From: CAZGMC01 sp964526565
Lineage (GTDB): Bacteria; Pseudomonadota; Alphaproteobacteria; DSM-16000; Inquilinaceae
DNA: 14,879 nt
NCBI GenBank assembly: GCA_964526565.1
Contig: CAZGMC010000101.1
Span: 1-14,879, forward strand
Direction: 5' to 3'
Within the stretch, counting starts at the first letter, position 1. Every line of letters begins with the position of its first letter. A model generated the notes under the pieces. That model saw only the letters and a list, made by a program, of their open reading frames with translations, was not told where the DNA came from and did no database searches. Positions 7,021 through 14,094 of the stretch are shown in pieces. The translations under genes were made by a program, and so were the position numbers.

Positions 7021-7557
7021 TCAGGCGAAGGCATCCTCCATGGTCACGCCGGGCAGGCCGGGAATGTTCGTCCAGGACGGGTCATCCGGCGTGGACTGCA
7101 GCATGTAGGACCAGTGGGAGACACTGACCGCGCTGGACCCGCCGGTCATCTGCATCAGGAACGCCCACCGGCCCCGATGGCGCACCATGCGTCCGATCCC
7201 CGTCGTCATGACTGCGATGGTGACGCCGCTGCGCCGGTCGGCGTCGACGGGGTCCTGCGGCGCAAAGCTGAACAGCACATCGCCGGGCGGCGTGACGGAG
7301 CCGAACATCACGAAGTCCTGGAAGCCGCCGCCGTTCAGACTTGCCCGGCAGGAGCCGAACACATAGCCGGAGTCGACCTGTTCCAGGTGCCACAGGGTCT
7401 GGTCCTGGACGATCTGGAACGCGGGGCTGCGGAGGGTGGTGACCTGCAGGGCGGGCAGGGTGATCTCGGGGACGTACCAGCAGGTGTCGGCGAGCCAGGC
7501 CCAGCGTTCTGAGGATCCGGCAGACTCGGGCACGTCGGAAGGCGGCTGGGCGGTCAT
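7021..7557 (-). CDS. Protein of unknown function, probably beta-rich
   Basis: 178 residues. The start at 7557 is chosen because AAGGAG lies 8 nt upstream on the minus strand; the frame extends 30 codons further, but that stretch looks like translated leader. There is no signal peptide. After a Ser/Pro/Glu-rich N-terminus (1-17) the chain has many aromatic and beta-favouring segments: WAWLADTCWYVP (18-29), LWHLEQVDSGYVFGSC (54-69), FQDFVMFGSV (77-86), VTIAVMTTGIGRMV, RWAFLMQMTGG and VSHWSYMLQS. The short alternating strands and 'TCWYVPEITLPAL' opening suggest a small beta-barrel or lipocalin-like fold, by inference only. I do not recognise the family. Transcribed alone, convergent with the 6381 gene, with a very long upstream gap. 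Confidence 0.72.
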   Translation of the reverse strand: MTAQPPSDVPESAGSSERWAWLADTCWYVPEITLPALQVTTLRSPAFQIVQDQTLWHLEQVDSGYVFGSCRASLNGGGFQDFVMFGSVTPPGDVLFSFAPQDPVDADRRSGVTIAVMTTGIGRMVRHRGRWAFLMQMTGGSSAVSVSHWSYMLQSTPDDPSWTNIPGLPGVTMEDAFA

Positions 7558-7774
7558 CGGGCGGCTCCTTACCGCGTGGCGAAGCGTTGCGCCATCCTGG
7601 CCTGAAGCAGAGGTTGCGGCAAGCCGTCCGTTACCCGTCCTGCGCATACGCCTTTGCCGGCCACGCCAGACCAGGTGCGGGGGGCCTGTACCAGCGGGCC
7701 AAGCGGCTGACCTGTGTCCGACTGTGCCTTGCGGTCAGGCATGGCGCCCGCCGCGGCCGGAAGCCGCCTGCCCG

Positions 7775-7805
7775 ATTAAATAAAAATTCCCCCGGTAGAG
7801 GTAAA
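7775..7805 (-). promoter_or_regulatory. Possible promoter for the 7021-7557 gene
   Basis: On the minus strand TTTACC (7800-7805) is followed, after 19 bp, by TTTAAT (7775-7780), the second matching TATAAT at five of six positions. The spacer is longer than ideal and the implied leader is over 200 nt. Confidence 0.22.
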
Positions 7806-7852
7806 GCTCATAAACACCGAGGACAGGAGCGCTCCTCTTGACAAGATCCTGC

Positions 7853-7962
7853 CCGTCATCGCGAGCGAAGCGTGGCGATCCAGATCCGACGCCGCCAGTT
7901 CAGCAAGTCGCCAATTGCTCTTGCGGCACTACTGGATCGCCACGCTTCGCTCGCGATGACGG
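7853..7962. repeat. Palindromic repeat element with 31-bp perfect inverted arms
   Basis: The arms 7853-7883 and 7932-7962 are exact reverse complements over 31 bp, separated by 48 bp. The outer arm begins CCGTCATCGCGAGCGAAGCG. The core resembles the very widespread dispersed GTCAT(T/C)GCGAGCG-type repeats whose spurious translations read SRAKRGDP or ERSDEAIQ. The spacer has its own inverted pairs (GCCGC with GCGGC; AGCAA with TTGCT). As RNA it would fold into one long stem. It is probably a non-autonomous, MITE- or REP-like repeat; no coding capacity. Confidence 0.88.
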
Positions 7963-8130
7963 CCTTTCTGGCGGATGCGCCTTGCACAAATACCGAAGAT
8001 CATTGCAGATGCTAGAGCGGTCGACCTGTACCATGCATGCCCGCTTTGCCACCGGCCGCTGTTGCTGTCCTGCCAAACGGAAGGGCCGCCGGCACTGTAC
8101 TGCCCGGCGAGGCAAAGGCGGGCCTTGCGG

Positions 8131-9210
8131 CTAGCGCCGGACCAGGGCCCTGGCCCGTCGCAGCGCGTGTTCCAGCGCGAAGGCCAGCCGCGGGCGCTGG
8201 ACGAGGACCCAGGCCAGGTCGGTGCGGCCGTGGGCCAGGCTGCGCTTGTACTGGGCGTCGCCGCACAGGAAGTCGTAGACGTGGTGGCCGGCGGCGCGGT
8301 TGTGGGCGATGGCCGCGGCGTGACTGACCAGGCCGGGCTTCAGGCGGTTGTCGGCGGCGAAGGCGAAGCCGCTCTGGTACGACAGCACGCGGCCCTCGTG
8401 AACGAAGTTGTACAGGCAGCCGATCGTCGCGCCGCCGCCGCGCACGCGCAGCAGCTGGATCTCGCCGGCCGGCAGGCGCTCGGCGATCAGGCGGCGGTGG
8501 AAGGCGACGAAGCGCGGGTTGGCGAAGGCGCCGGGCGCGCCGCGGCCCTGCCAGCCGGCCTGGTGCAGGTCGACCAGCTCCCTCCATATGTCATCGGCCG
8601 CGGCCGGCGTCGCCGCCGCCTCGACGCTGACCTCGCCGTACAGGCGGGCGGCGCGGCGCACCTGCTGGCGGGTGTTGGCGCTGAGCGTGTCCAGGTAGTC
8701 GCTGGTGCCGAGCGCCGTCAGGTCGACCCAGCGGCACGGGCTGGTCTTCCACGGCCACGGCGCCGGTCCGGCGGCGCCGGCCCAGTCCGGCCAGCCGGGC
8801 GCCAGCGCGCCGAGCCACAGCTCGTCCCACAGGTCGGTGCGCGGCGCCAGCGCGGCCAGGCAGGCGGCGGCGATCTCGTGTGGCGCCCGCCGGTCCACCA
8901 GCAGGCCATTGTACTCGACGGTCAACTGGTCGTCGTCGGGACACCCGGTCTCGTGCAGGTGCAGGGTGCGGGCACGGATGACGCCGTGGCGCACCACCCG
9001 CCGCGGCACGAACAGGCCCAGGCCGATCACCGCGCCGCCGGCCCGCGCCGTCACGCACAGCGGCTCGGTCGCCGCCGGCAGTCCGGCCAGCCAAGTGCCG
9101 ACCCAGCTCCAGCTCAGGAAGAACGAGTGATCGGCGCGGGCCTGCAGGTCCTGCCATGCCGCGGCCAGCCCGGCGCGGTCGCGCACCGGCGCCAGCGTCG
9201 CCTCGATCAC
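8131..9210 (-). CDS. FemAB/BioF2-like GNAT-fold acyltransferase
   Basis: 359 residues from GTG at 9210, which overlaps the upstream amidotransferase stop in GTGA (4 bp), the classic arrangement for translational coupling. The frame is open for 2 kb further upstream, but only as a shadow of that gene. Family marks of the Acetyltransf_6 (BioF2/FemAB-like) domain are present: SFFLSWSWVGTWL near 29-41, DYLDTLSANTRQQVRRAARL at 171-190, and YDFLCGDAQYKRSLA at 312-326. Proteins of this type transfer acyl or aminoacyl groups, often in exopolysaccharide or cell-envelope clusters; XrtA-type polysaccharide loci usually carry one. No signal peptide; cytosolic. Role here, inferred from context: acyl modification of a sugar made with the neighbouring amidotransferase and glycosyltransferase. 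The acyl donor and acceptor are unknown. Confidence 0.87.
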   Translation of the reverse strand: MIEATLAPVRDRAGLAAAWQDLQARADHSFFLSWSWVGTWLAGLPAATEPLCVTARAGGAVIGLGLFVPRRVVRHGVIRARTLHLHETGCPDDDQLTVEYNGLLVDRRAPHEIAAACLAALAPRTDLWDELWLGALAPGWPDWAGAAGPAPWPWKTSPCRWVDLTALGTSDYLDTLSANTRQQVRRAARLYGEVSVEAAATPAAADDIWRELVDLHQAGWQGRGAPGAFANPRFVAFHRRLIAERLPAGEIQLLRVRGGGATIGCLYNFVHEGRVLSYQSGFAFAADNRLKPGLVSHAAAIAHNRAAGHHVYDFLCGDAQYKRSLAHGRTDLAWVLVQRPRLAFALEHALRRARALVRR

Positions 9211-11144
9211 GCCACCGCCGGGTGCGGCCGCGGCACGGCGGGGACCGCCTGGTCCAGCCACGGCCGGCGCAGGAACGCCTCGAACATCAGCAGCGACCAC
9301 AGCGTGCGGGCATGGTCGCGGCGCCGGCCCAGGTGCTCGGCCACCAGCCGGCGCACCATGGTGCGGTCGAACAGGCCGGTGCCGGCCAGCAGCGGCTCGT
9401 CGGGCAGGGCGCGCAGCCGCTCCTCGAAGCCTTCGCGCAACCAGCGGGCCAGCGGCAGCGAGAAGCCCTGCTTGGGCCGGTGCAGCACCTCGCGCGGCAC
9501 CAGCGGCTCGATCAGGCGCTTGAGCACCGCCTTGCCATCCATGCCGGCGATCTTCTGCTCCGGCGGCAGGGCCGCCGCCCATTCGACCAGTTCGTGGTCG
9601 AGGAAGGGCGGCCGCACCTCCAGCCCGTTGGCCATGCTGGCGCGGTCCACCTTGGTCAGCATCTGGCCGGGCAGCCAGGTCTTCAGGTCGATGTACTGGG
9701 CCCGGGCGACGGGATCGTCGGTGCCGCTGCGGGCGGCGTGGCCGCGCAGCACCTCGATCGCTTCGTAGCCGCCCAGCGCCCGCCGGAAGTCCGCCGAATA
9801 GAGGCGGCGGCGCAGCGGCGTCGGCAGCAGGGTGACGGCGCGGAAATAGCCGCCGACCGCGTCCGCCGCCAGCGCCTCGAAGGTGGCCTTGGCGCGCAGC
9901 GGCCGCGGCGCCCAGTCCAGCTTGGGGTAGGCGCGGGCCAGCGCCCCGAACAGCGGCCGCCTGAGCCCGGCCGGCAGCCGCGCCTTGACCTGTTCCTCGC
10001 GGCGGTGGAAGGCATAGCGGCGATAGCCGGCGAACAGCTCGTCGCCGCCGTCGCCCGACAGCGCCACCGTCACCCGCTTGCGCGCCAGCGCGCTGACCAG
10101 GAAGGTCGGCACCGCCGAGCTGTCGGCGAACGGCTCGGTATAGGCCGTCGCCAGCCGGTCGATCAGGCCGAAGGCGTCGATCTCCACCGTCTCGGCGAAG
10201 TGGTCGGTGCCGTAGCGCTCGGCGACCAGGGCGGCGTAGCGCGACTCGTCGAAGCGCGGATCGGGAAAGCCCATCGAGCAGGTCCTGACCGGCAGGTCCG
10301 AGGCCTGCGCCATGAACGCCACCACGGCGCTGGAATCGACCCCGCCGGACAGGAACGCGCCCAGCGGCACGTCGGCGATCATGCGCATCCGCACGCACTC
10401 GGCGAAGCGGGCAGCCAGCTCCTCCTCGGCCGTCCGGTCGTCGCGCGGCGCCGCCTCGGCGAAGCGCACGTCCCAGTACGGGATGGGCGGCGGCGGCGGG
10501 GCGCCGCGGCGCACCGTCAGCCGGGTGGCCGGCGGCAGCTTGTGCACGCCGCGGAAGATGGTCCTGGGGTCGGGCACATAGCCGAGGGCGAAGTAGTCCT
10601 CCACCGCTTCCGGGTCGAGCGGCGGCACCTCGGCCATGCCGCCGACCACGGCGCGCAGCTCCGAGGCGACCAGCAGCAGACCGTCGTCGGTCTCGGTATA
10701 GTACAGCGGCTTCTCGCCCAGGCGGTCGCGGGCCAGGAACAGCACCTCGCGGTCGGCATCCCACAGCGCGAAGGCGAACATGCCGCGGAAGCGGTCGACG
10801 CACGAGGCACCCCACTGCTCCCAGGCATGGACGATCACCTCGGTGTCGCAGTGGGTGCGGAAGACGTGGCCGTGGGCGCGCAGCTCGGCGGCCAGCTCCT
10901 GGAAATTGTAGATCTCGCCATTGTAGACGACGCAGACGCGGTCGGTCTCGTTGAACAGCGGCTGCCGCCCGCCCTCCAGGTCGATGATCGCCAGGCGGCG
11001 GTGGGCCAGGCCGATGCCGGCGGCGCGGAAGTCGTCGCTGCCGTCGGGGCCGCGGTGGGCGACCAGCGCGCTCATGCGGGCGAGCCGGTCGGGGTCGACC
11101 GGGCGCCGGCCGCGCAGGTCCATGATCCCGGCGATGCCGCACAT
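9207..11144 (-). CDS. asnB: Asparagine-synthetase-type glutamine amidotransferase (XrtA exopolysaccharide type)
   Basis: 645 residues, glutamine-hydrolysing class II. N-terminal glutaminase: C2 in MCGIAG is the nucleophile, with RRLAIIDL (49-56), NGEIYN (75-80) and D100 completing the glutamine site. C-terminal ATP-pyrophosphatase synthase domain: SGGVDSS (266-272) is the PP-loop, and LSGDGGDELFAGY (362-374) is a conserved family block. GYVPDPRTIFRGVHKLPP (189-205) and the overall length resemble the exosortase-A-associated amidotransferase 1 group rather than housekeeping AsnB. It may therefore amidate a uronic acid or other sugar carboxylate in a polysaccharide precursor instead of making free asparagine; this is inference. 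ATG at 11144 places the catalytic Cys second as required. It overlaps the acyltransferase gene by 4 bp and diverges from the glycosyltransferase. Confidence 0.93.
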   Translation of the reverse strand: MCGIAGIMDLRGRRPVDPDRLARMSALVAHRGPDGSDDFRAAGIGLAHRRLAIIDLEGGRQPLFNETDRVCVVYNGEIYNFQELAAELRAHGHVFRTHCDTEVIVHAWEQWGASCVDRFRGMFAFALWDADREVLFLARDRLGEKPLYYTETDDGLLLVASELRAVVGGMAEVPPLDPEAVEDYFALGYVPDPRTIFRGVHKLPPATRLTVRRGAPPPPPIPYWDVRFAEAAPRDDRTAEEELAARFAECVRMRMIADVPLGAFLSGGVDSSAVVAFMAQASDLPVRTCSMGFPDPRFDESRYAALVAERYGTDHFAETVEIDAFGLIDRLATAYTEPFADSSAVPTFLVSALARKRVTVALSGDGGDELFAGYRRYAFHRREEQVKARLPAGLRRPLFGALARAYPKLDWAPRPLRAKATFEALAADAVGGYFRAVTLLPTPLRRRLYSADFRRALGGYEAIEVLRGHAARSGTDDPVARAQYIDLKTWLPGQMLTKVDRASMANGLEVRPPFLDHELVEWAAALPPEQKIAGMDGKAVLKRLIEPLVPREVLHRPKQGFSLPLARWLREGFEERLRALPDEPLLAGTGLFDRTMVRRLVAEHLGRRRDHARTLWSLLMFEAFLRRPWLDQAVPAVPRPHPAVA

Positions 11145-11286
11145 GTCCGGCCGGCGCTAGCGGGACGGCGGGATTGACGGGCGGGCGGGCGGCGCGCCAC
11201 AAGCCGGGTGGTTGTGGAGCGTCCGGTGGTGAACACGGGCGGGCACGGCAGGCATCGGCACGGGCTTCCCTGGCAGCGGCGGCGGC
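11145..11286. promoter_or_regulatory. Divergent intergenic region of the polysaccharide genes
   Basis: 142 bp separate the amidotransferase and glycosyltransferase start codons, so promoters for both directions should lie here. The stretch is extremely GC-rich with runs of GGCGGGC; an isolated TTGACG near 11174 has no matching -10. No confident promoter or Shine-Dalgarno could be named for either gene. Confidence 0.35.
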
Positions 11287-12471
11287 ATGAACGTTCTGAC
11301 CATTACCACCCTGTTCCCCAACAGCGCCATGCCCGGGCACGGCGTGTTCGTGGAGAACCGACTGCGCCATCTGGCCGCCAGCGGCAAGGTATCTTTACGG
11401 GTGGTCGCGCCGGTCCCGTGGCTGCCGCTGCTCGGCAGCCGCTGCGCCGGCTATGCCGCGTTCGCCCGCGCGCCGCGGGCCGAAAAACGCCACGGCATCG
11501 CGGTCACCCACCCGCGCTATGTCCTGGCACCGGGCAACATGCTGTGGGCGCCGCTCAGCCTGTACCGCTGCCTGGCCGGCCATGTCGGCCGGCTGCTGCG
11601 CGACGGCCTGCGGATCGACCTGATCGACGCGCACTACTTCTATCCCGACGGCGTGGCGGCGGCGTGGCTGGCGCGGCGGCTGGGCCGGCCGCTGACGATC
11701 ACCGCCCGCGGCACCGACCTCAACCTGATCCCGCAGTACCGGCTGCCGCGGCGGCTGATCCGCGGCGCCGCGGCGTCGGCCGACGGGCTGATCACGGTGT
11801 GCCAGGCGCTCAAGGACACGCTGGTCGGGCTCGGCACGCCGGCGGACAAGGTAACAGTGCTGCGCAACGGCGTCGACCTGGGTCTGTTCGTTCCGCCGGT
11901 GGACCGTGCGGCGGCGCGGCGGGACCTGGGCCTGACCCGCCCGACCCTGGTCTCGGTCGGCCACCTGATCGAGCGCAAGGCGCACGACCTGGTCGTCCGC
12001 GCCATGGCGGCGTTGCCGGACATGGACCTGCTGGTGGTCGGCGACGGGCCGGAGCGGCCGGCGCTGGCGGCCCTGGCGGCGCAGCCGGCGGTGGCCGGGC
12101 GGGTGCGGCTGACGGGCGCCGTGCCGCACGACCGGCTGCCGGCGCTCTATGGCGCCGCCGACGCCCTGGTGCTGGCCTCCAGCCGCGAGGGCTGGGCCAA
12201 TGTCCTGCTTGAGGCGATGGCCTGCGGCACGCCGGTGGTGGCCAGCAATGTCTGGGGCACGCCGGAGGTGGTGGCGACGCCGGCGGCCGGCGTGCTGATG
12301 GACGAGCGCACCCCTGCCGGGATTGCCCAGGCCGTGCAGCGGCTGTTCACCGACCCGCCCGCGCGCGGCGCCACCCGTGCCTATGCCGAGCAGTTCTCCT
12401 GGGACGCCACGACCCTAGGGCAGCTCGACCTGTTCACCGAAATCCTGGCGCGCCGGTCCGGCGGCGGGTGA
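11287..12471 (+). CDS. Glycosyltransferase, GT4 family
   Basis: 394 residues, GT-B fold, retaining glycosyltransferase expected to add a sugar from a nucleotide donor to a lipid-linked polysaccharide intermediate at the cytosolic face. N-terminal domain: TLFPNSAMPGHGVFVENRLRHL (8-29), a start typical of polysaccharide-cluster GT4 enzymes, then DLIDAHYFYPDG (111-122) and TARGTDLNLIP (139-149). C-terminal donor-binding domain: VLRNGVDLGLF (191-201), VSVGHLIERKAHDL (222-235), VVGDGPERPAL, and the EX7E motif with E301 and E309 in SREGWANVLLEAMACGTPVVAS. Length is normal. ATG at 11287 is the natural start though the Shine-Dalgarno is weak. It diverges from the amidotransferase/acyltransferase pair and is probably part of the same exopolysaccharide function. 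Donor and acceptor cannot be told. Confidence 0.93.
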   Translation: MNVLTITTLFPNSAMPGHGVFVENRLRHLAASGKVSLRVVAPVPWLPLLGSRCAGYAAFARAPRAEKRHGIAVTHPRYVLAPGNMLWAPLSLYRCLAGHVGRLLRDGLRIDLIDAHYFYPDGVAAAWLARRLGRPLTITARGTDLNLIPQYRLPRRLIRGAAASADGLITVCQALKDTLVGLGTPADKVTVLRNGVDLGLFVPPVDRAAARRDLGLTRPTLVSVGHLIERKAHDLVVRAMAALPDMDLLVVGDGPERPALAALAAQPAVAGRVRLTGAVPHDRLPALYGAADALVLASSREGWANVLLEAMACGTPVVASNVWGTPEVVATPAAGVLMDERTPAGIAQAVQRLFTDPPARGATRAYAEQFSWDATTLGQLDLFTEILARRSGGG

Positions 12472-12478
12472 GCCGCCG
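12459..12478. terminator. GC hairpin across the glycosyltransferase stop codon
   Basis: CGGCGGC (12459-12465) pairs with GCCGCCG (12472-12478) around a 6-nt loop containing the TGA. It sits between convergent genes only 32 bp apart. No T-tract; such pairings are common at this GC content. Confidence 0.25.
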
Positions 12479-12503
12479 CCGGGCGGCCGACGCGCCGCCG
12501 CCG

Positions 12504-12743
12504 TCATGGCTGCCAGAACGGCTTGGCGGTCTCGTGCTCGACGTCGGCGCGGCTCAGGCCGATGTCGCGCAGCAGGTGGTCGTCGAGGCCGCTCAGGTGG
12601 TGGCGCTGGCGGGCCCGCTCCTGCCAGTCGAGCAGCGTGTCGATCAGGCGCACCAGCAGCGTGCCGAGTCCGGGCGCGGGCCGCGCCGCCGCCACGGCGG
12701 GCCGCGGCAGGGCAATGACTGAGCCGGATCTGGTCTGGTCCAT
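12504..12743 (-). CDS. DUF1127 small Arg-rich protein
   Basis: 79 residues. The start at 12743 is set by GGAGGA about 6 nt upstream on the minus strand; the frame is open 36 codons further but without a ribosome-binding site. Residues 28-50 form an amphipathic helix (LLVRLIDTLLDWQERARQRHHL). The DUF1127 core follows: LSGLDDHLLRDIGLSRADVEHE (50-71), ending PFWQP, where LxDIGLSR is the family signature. Most alphaproteobacteria carry several DUF1127 genes. Studied members act in RNA binding (CcaF1 of Rhodobacter sphaeroides) or in phosphate and carbon metabolism (Agrobacterium), so a post-transcriptional or regulatory role is possible, not shown. It diverges from a LysR gene with a candidate LysR box between them, so that regulator may control it. 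Confidence 0.9.
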   Translation of the reverse strand: MDQTRSGSVIALPRPAVAAARPAPGLGTLLVRLIDTLLDWQERARQRHHLSGLDDHLLRDIGLSRADVEHETAKPFWQP

Positions 12744-12914
12744 GGTTTGTCCTCCACTCCCCGGCCGTTGAGAGCCTGGGCTCTCGCGGCTTCTGGCGAA
12801 TCCTGTCGCGGCGTGGCGCCCATCGCGACCCGATACTTGCGGTTCGCGCACAAGATGGACAAACGACCTTTTCTCGGCATATGGCTTAGCGGAAATAAGT
12901 CATGGGAGGCCGCC
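12744..12914. promoter_or_regulatory. Divergent DUF1127/LysR promoter region with candidate LysR box
   Basis: TGCG-N5-CGCA at 12838-12850 is a partly palindromic T-N11-A sequence, flanked by CTTG-like and CAAG ends, as LysR-type regulators recognise. It lies about 65 bp before the regulator start and 95 bp before the DUF1127 start. GTCGCG (12805-12810) and CGCGAC (12824-12829) form another inverted repeat nearby. The stretch 12861-12900 is AT-richer and probably holds the lysR promoter. Confidence 0.4.
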
Positions 12915-13880
12915 ATGGCCCGCCGCCTGCCGCCGCTGAACGCGCTGCGCGCCTTCGAGGCGGCCGCCCGCCACGCCAGCTTCGCCAGGGCGGCCGACGA
13001 ACTGCACGTCACGCCGGCGGCGGTCAGCCACCAGGTCAAGGCGCTGGAGGCGATCCTGGAGGTGCGCCTGTTCCGGCGGCTGCCGCGCGGGCTGGTCCTG
13101 ACCGAGGCGGGCCGGGCCTATCTGCCGGGCCTCAGCGACGGCTTCGACCGGCTGGCACGGGCGACCGAGCGGCTGATGGCGCGGGGCCGGGCCGGGCGGT
13201 TGACGGTCAGCGTGTTGCCGTCGTTCGCGGCGCGCTGGCTGGTGCCGCGACTCGCCGACTTCCGCCGCCGCCACCCCGACCTGGACGTGCACGTGTATGC
13301 GGCCACCGAACGGGTCGATTTCGCCCGGTCCGAGGTGGACATCGGCCTGCGCTATGGCCGCGGCGGCTGGCCCGGCCTGCACGCCGAGGTGTTCCTGACC
13401 GAGGACGTCTATCCGGTGTGCAGCCCGGCGCTGCGCGACGGTGACCCGGCGCTGCGCGACGGTGACCCGCCGCTGCGCGAGCCTGCCGACCTGCGCCGCC
13501 ACACCCTGCTGCACGACAGCGAGGTCAACCCGGACGAGCCGTGGATCGGCTGGGGGCCGTGGCTGGTGCAGTTCGGGCTGGACGACATCGACCCGGACCG
13601 CGGCCCCAGCTTCTCCGACAGCAACATGCTGATGGAGGCGTGCGCCGCCGGGCAGGGCGTGGCCATCGGCCGCGACAGCCTGGTCGAGGAGCCGCTGCGC
13701 ACCGGCCGGCTGGTGCGGCCGTTCCCGCACAGCCGCCTGGCCGACTACCGCTACTACATCGTCGGCCCGCCGGCCGCCTTCGAAAAGCCCAAGGTGCAGT
13801 TGTTCCGCGACTGGCTGTTCGAGATGGCCGGACAGGCCGGCGCCGGCGCCGGCGCCGACGCGGGGCGGCCGCGAACGTGA
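12915..13880 (+). CDS. LysR-family transcriptional regulator, GcvA-like
   Basis: 321 residues. The start at 12915 is chosen because GGGAGG lies 5 nt upstream and MARRLPPLNALRAFEAAARH is the standard beginning of the GcvA-like subgroup. N-terminal winged helix-turn-helix: 6-65, recognition region FARAADELHVTPAAVSHQV (23-41). A linker helix follows, then the periplasmic-binding-protein-like effector domain from about 92 (RLTVSVLPSFAARWLVPRL) to 305. GcvA of E. coli controls the glycine cleavage system, but close paralogues regulate many things, so no target pathway is claimed. No gcv genes are nearby; the divergent DUF1127 gene is the obvious candidate. Oddities: a 7-residue tandem repeat (ALRDGDP, about 171-184) inside the effector domain, and an Ala/Gly-rich tail AGAGAGADAGRPRT encoded by simple GGCGCC repeats. 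Confidence 0.93.
   Translation: MARRLPPLNALRAFEAAARHASFARAADELHVTPAAVSHQVKALEAILEVRLFRRLPRGLVLTEAGRAYLPGLSDGFDRLARATERLMARGRAGRLTVSVLPSFAARWLVPRLADFRRRHPDLDVHVYAATERVDFARSEVDIGLRYGRGGWPGLHAEVFLTEDVYPVCSPALRDGDPALRDGDPPLREPADLRRHTLLHDSEVNPDEPWIGWGPWLVQFGLDDIDPDRGPSFSDSNMLMEACAAGQGVAIGRDSLVEEPLRTGRLVRPFPHSRLADYRYYIVGPPAAFEKPKVQLFRDWLFEMAGQAGAGAGADAGRPRT
13424..13480 (+). repeat. 21-bp tandem repeat inside the LysR gene
   Basis: 13424-13444 and 13445-13465 are exact copies; 13466-13480 is a third, partial and slightly diverged copy. The unit is 7 codons in frame, giving ALRDGDP, ALRDGDP, then PLREPAD. Confidence 0.92.
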
Positions 13881-13942
13881 GCGATGCCCGTCCCTGGTCC
13901 AGGCAGTGCGCATTGTGCTGTCGTGCGAGTGAGTAATTCAGA

Positions 13943-13977
13943 ACCGATTCATGCATCGGTATACCTGCATTTGCAGG
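13943..13977. terminator. Two adjacent perfect hairpins after the LysR gene
   Basis: ACCGAT (13943-13948) pairs with ATCGGT (13955-13960) over a 6-nt loop. Three bases later CCTGCA (13964-13969) pairs with TGCAGG (13972-13977) over only 2 nt. They lie 62 bp past the lysR stop. No T-tract follows, so they could be a transcript end, a protein-binding pair or chance. Confidence 0.35.
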
Positions 13978-14062
13978 GGCCCGAAACAGATCAAGGAAAG
14001 TTGCGAGCCGTTCTTAAGTTGCCTTGCGCAAACACTGCGGCCGCTCTGGCGGGGAATTAAGG

Positions 14063-14090
14063 TTAACGGATATGCCGTCGGCACTATACA
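14063..14090 (+). promoter_or_regulatory. Candidate promoter for cpaF
   Basis: TTAACG (14063-14068) and TATACA (14085-14090) are separated by 16 bp; each matches four of six consensus bases. Transcription would begin near 14097, leaving a leader of about 130 nt. Confidence 0.35.
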
Positions 14091-14094
14091 TATT

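Larger units (their letters stand above)
7558..8130. other. 573-bp non-coding gap
   Basis: No reading frame here has a ribosome-binding site or plausible protein. The open frames across 7838-8134 are translations of the palindromic repeat. It contains a possible minus-strand promoter (7775-7805), a perfect 12-bp palindrome AGGAGCGCTCCT (7825-7836) and the long inverted-repeat element (7853-7962). Base composition drops around 7775-7820. 8102-8123 can form a weak GC-rich hairpin just past the acetyltransferase stop. Confidence 0.6.

Noticed and set aside
7838..7843. Perfect TTGACA on the plus strand
   Set aside because: No -10-like hexamer follows at 16-18 bp, and no plus-strand gene begins downstream.
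7838..8134. Plus-strand frame containing SSRAKRGDP and SPRFARDDG
   Set aside because: These are spurious translations of the palindromic repeat arms, a known source of false proteins.
9156..11177. 673-codon plus-strand frame opposite the amidotransferase
   Set aside because: Antisense shadow caused by high GC third positions; composition is Gln/Arg/Gly/His-rich and no family is recognisable.
8131..11370. A single 1079-codon minus-strand frame that would fuse the acyltransferase to a long N-terminal part
   Set aside because: The upstream two thirds is an off-frame reading of the amidotransferase gene, Arg/Pro/Ala-rich with no domain. GTG at 9210 in the GTGA overlap is the natural start.
8131..12471. 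A complete exosortase/PEP-CTERM system
   Set aside because: Only accessory-type enzymes are present; no exosortase, PEP-CTERM substrate or PrsK/PrsR-type regulator lies in the window.
12900..13913. 337-codon minus-strand frame opposite the LysR gene
   Set aside because: Antisense shadow; the plus strand carries a complete LysR protein with a good ribosome-binding site.
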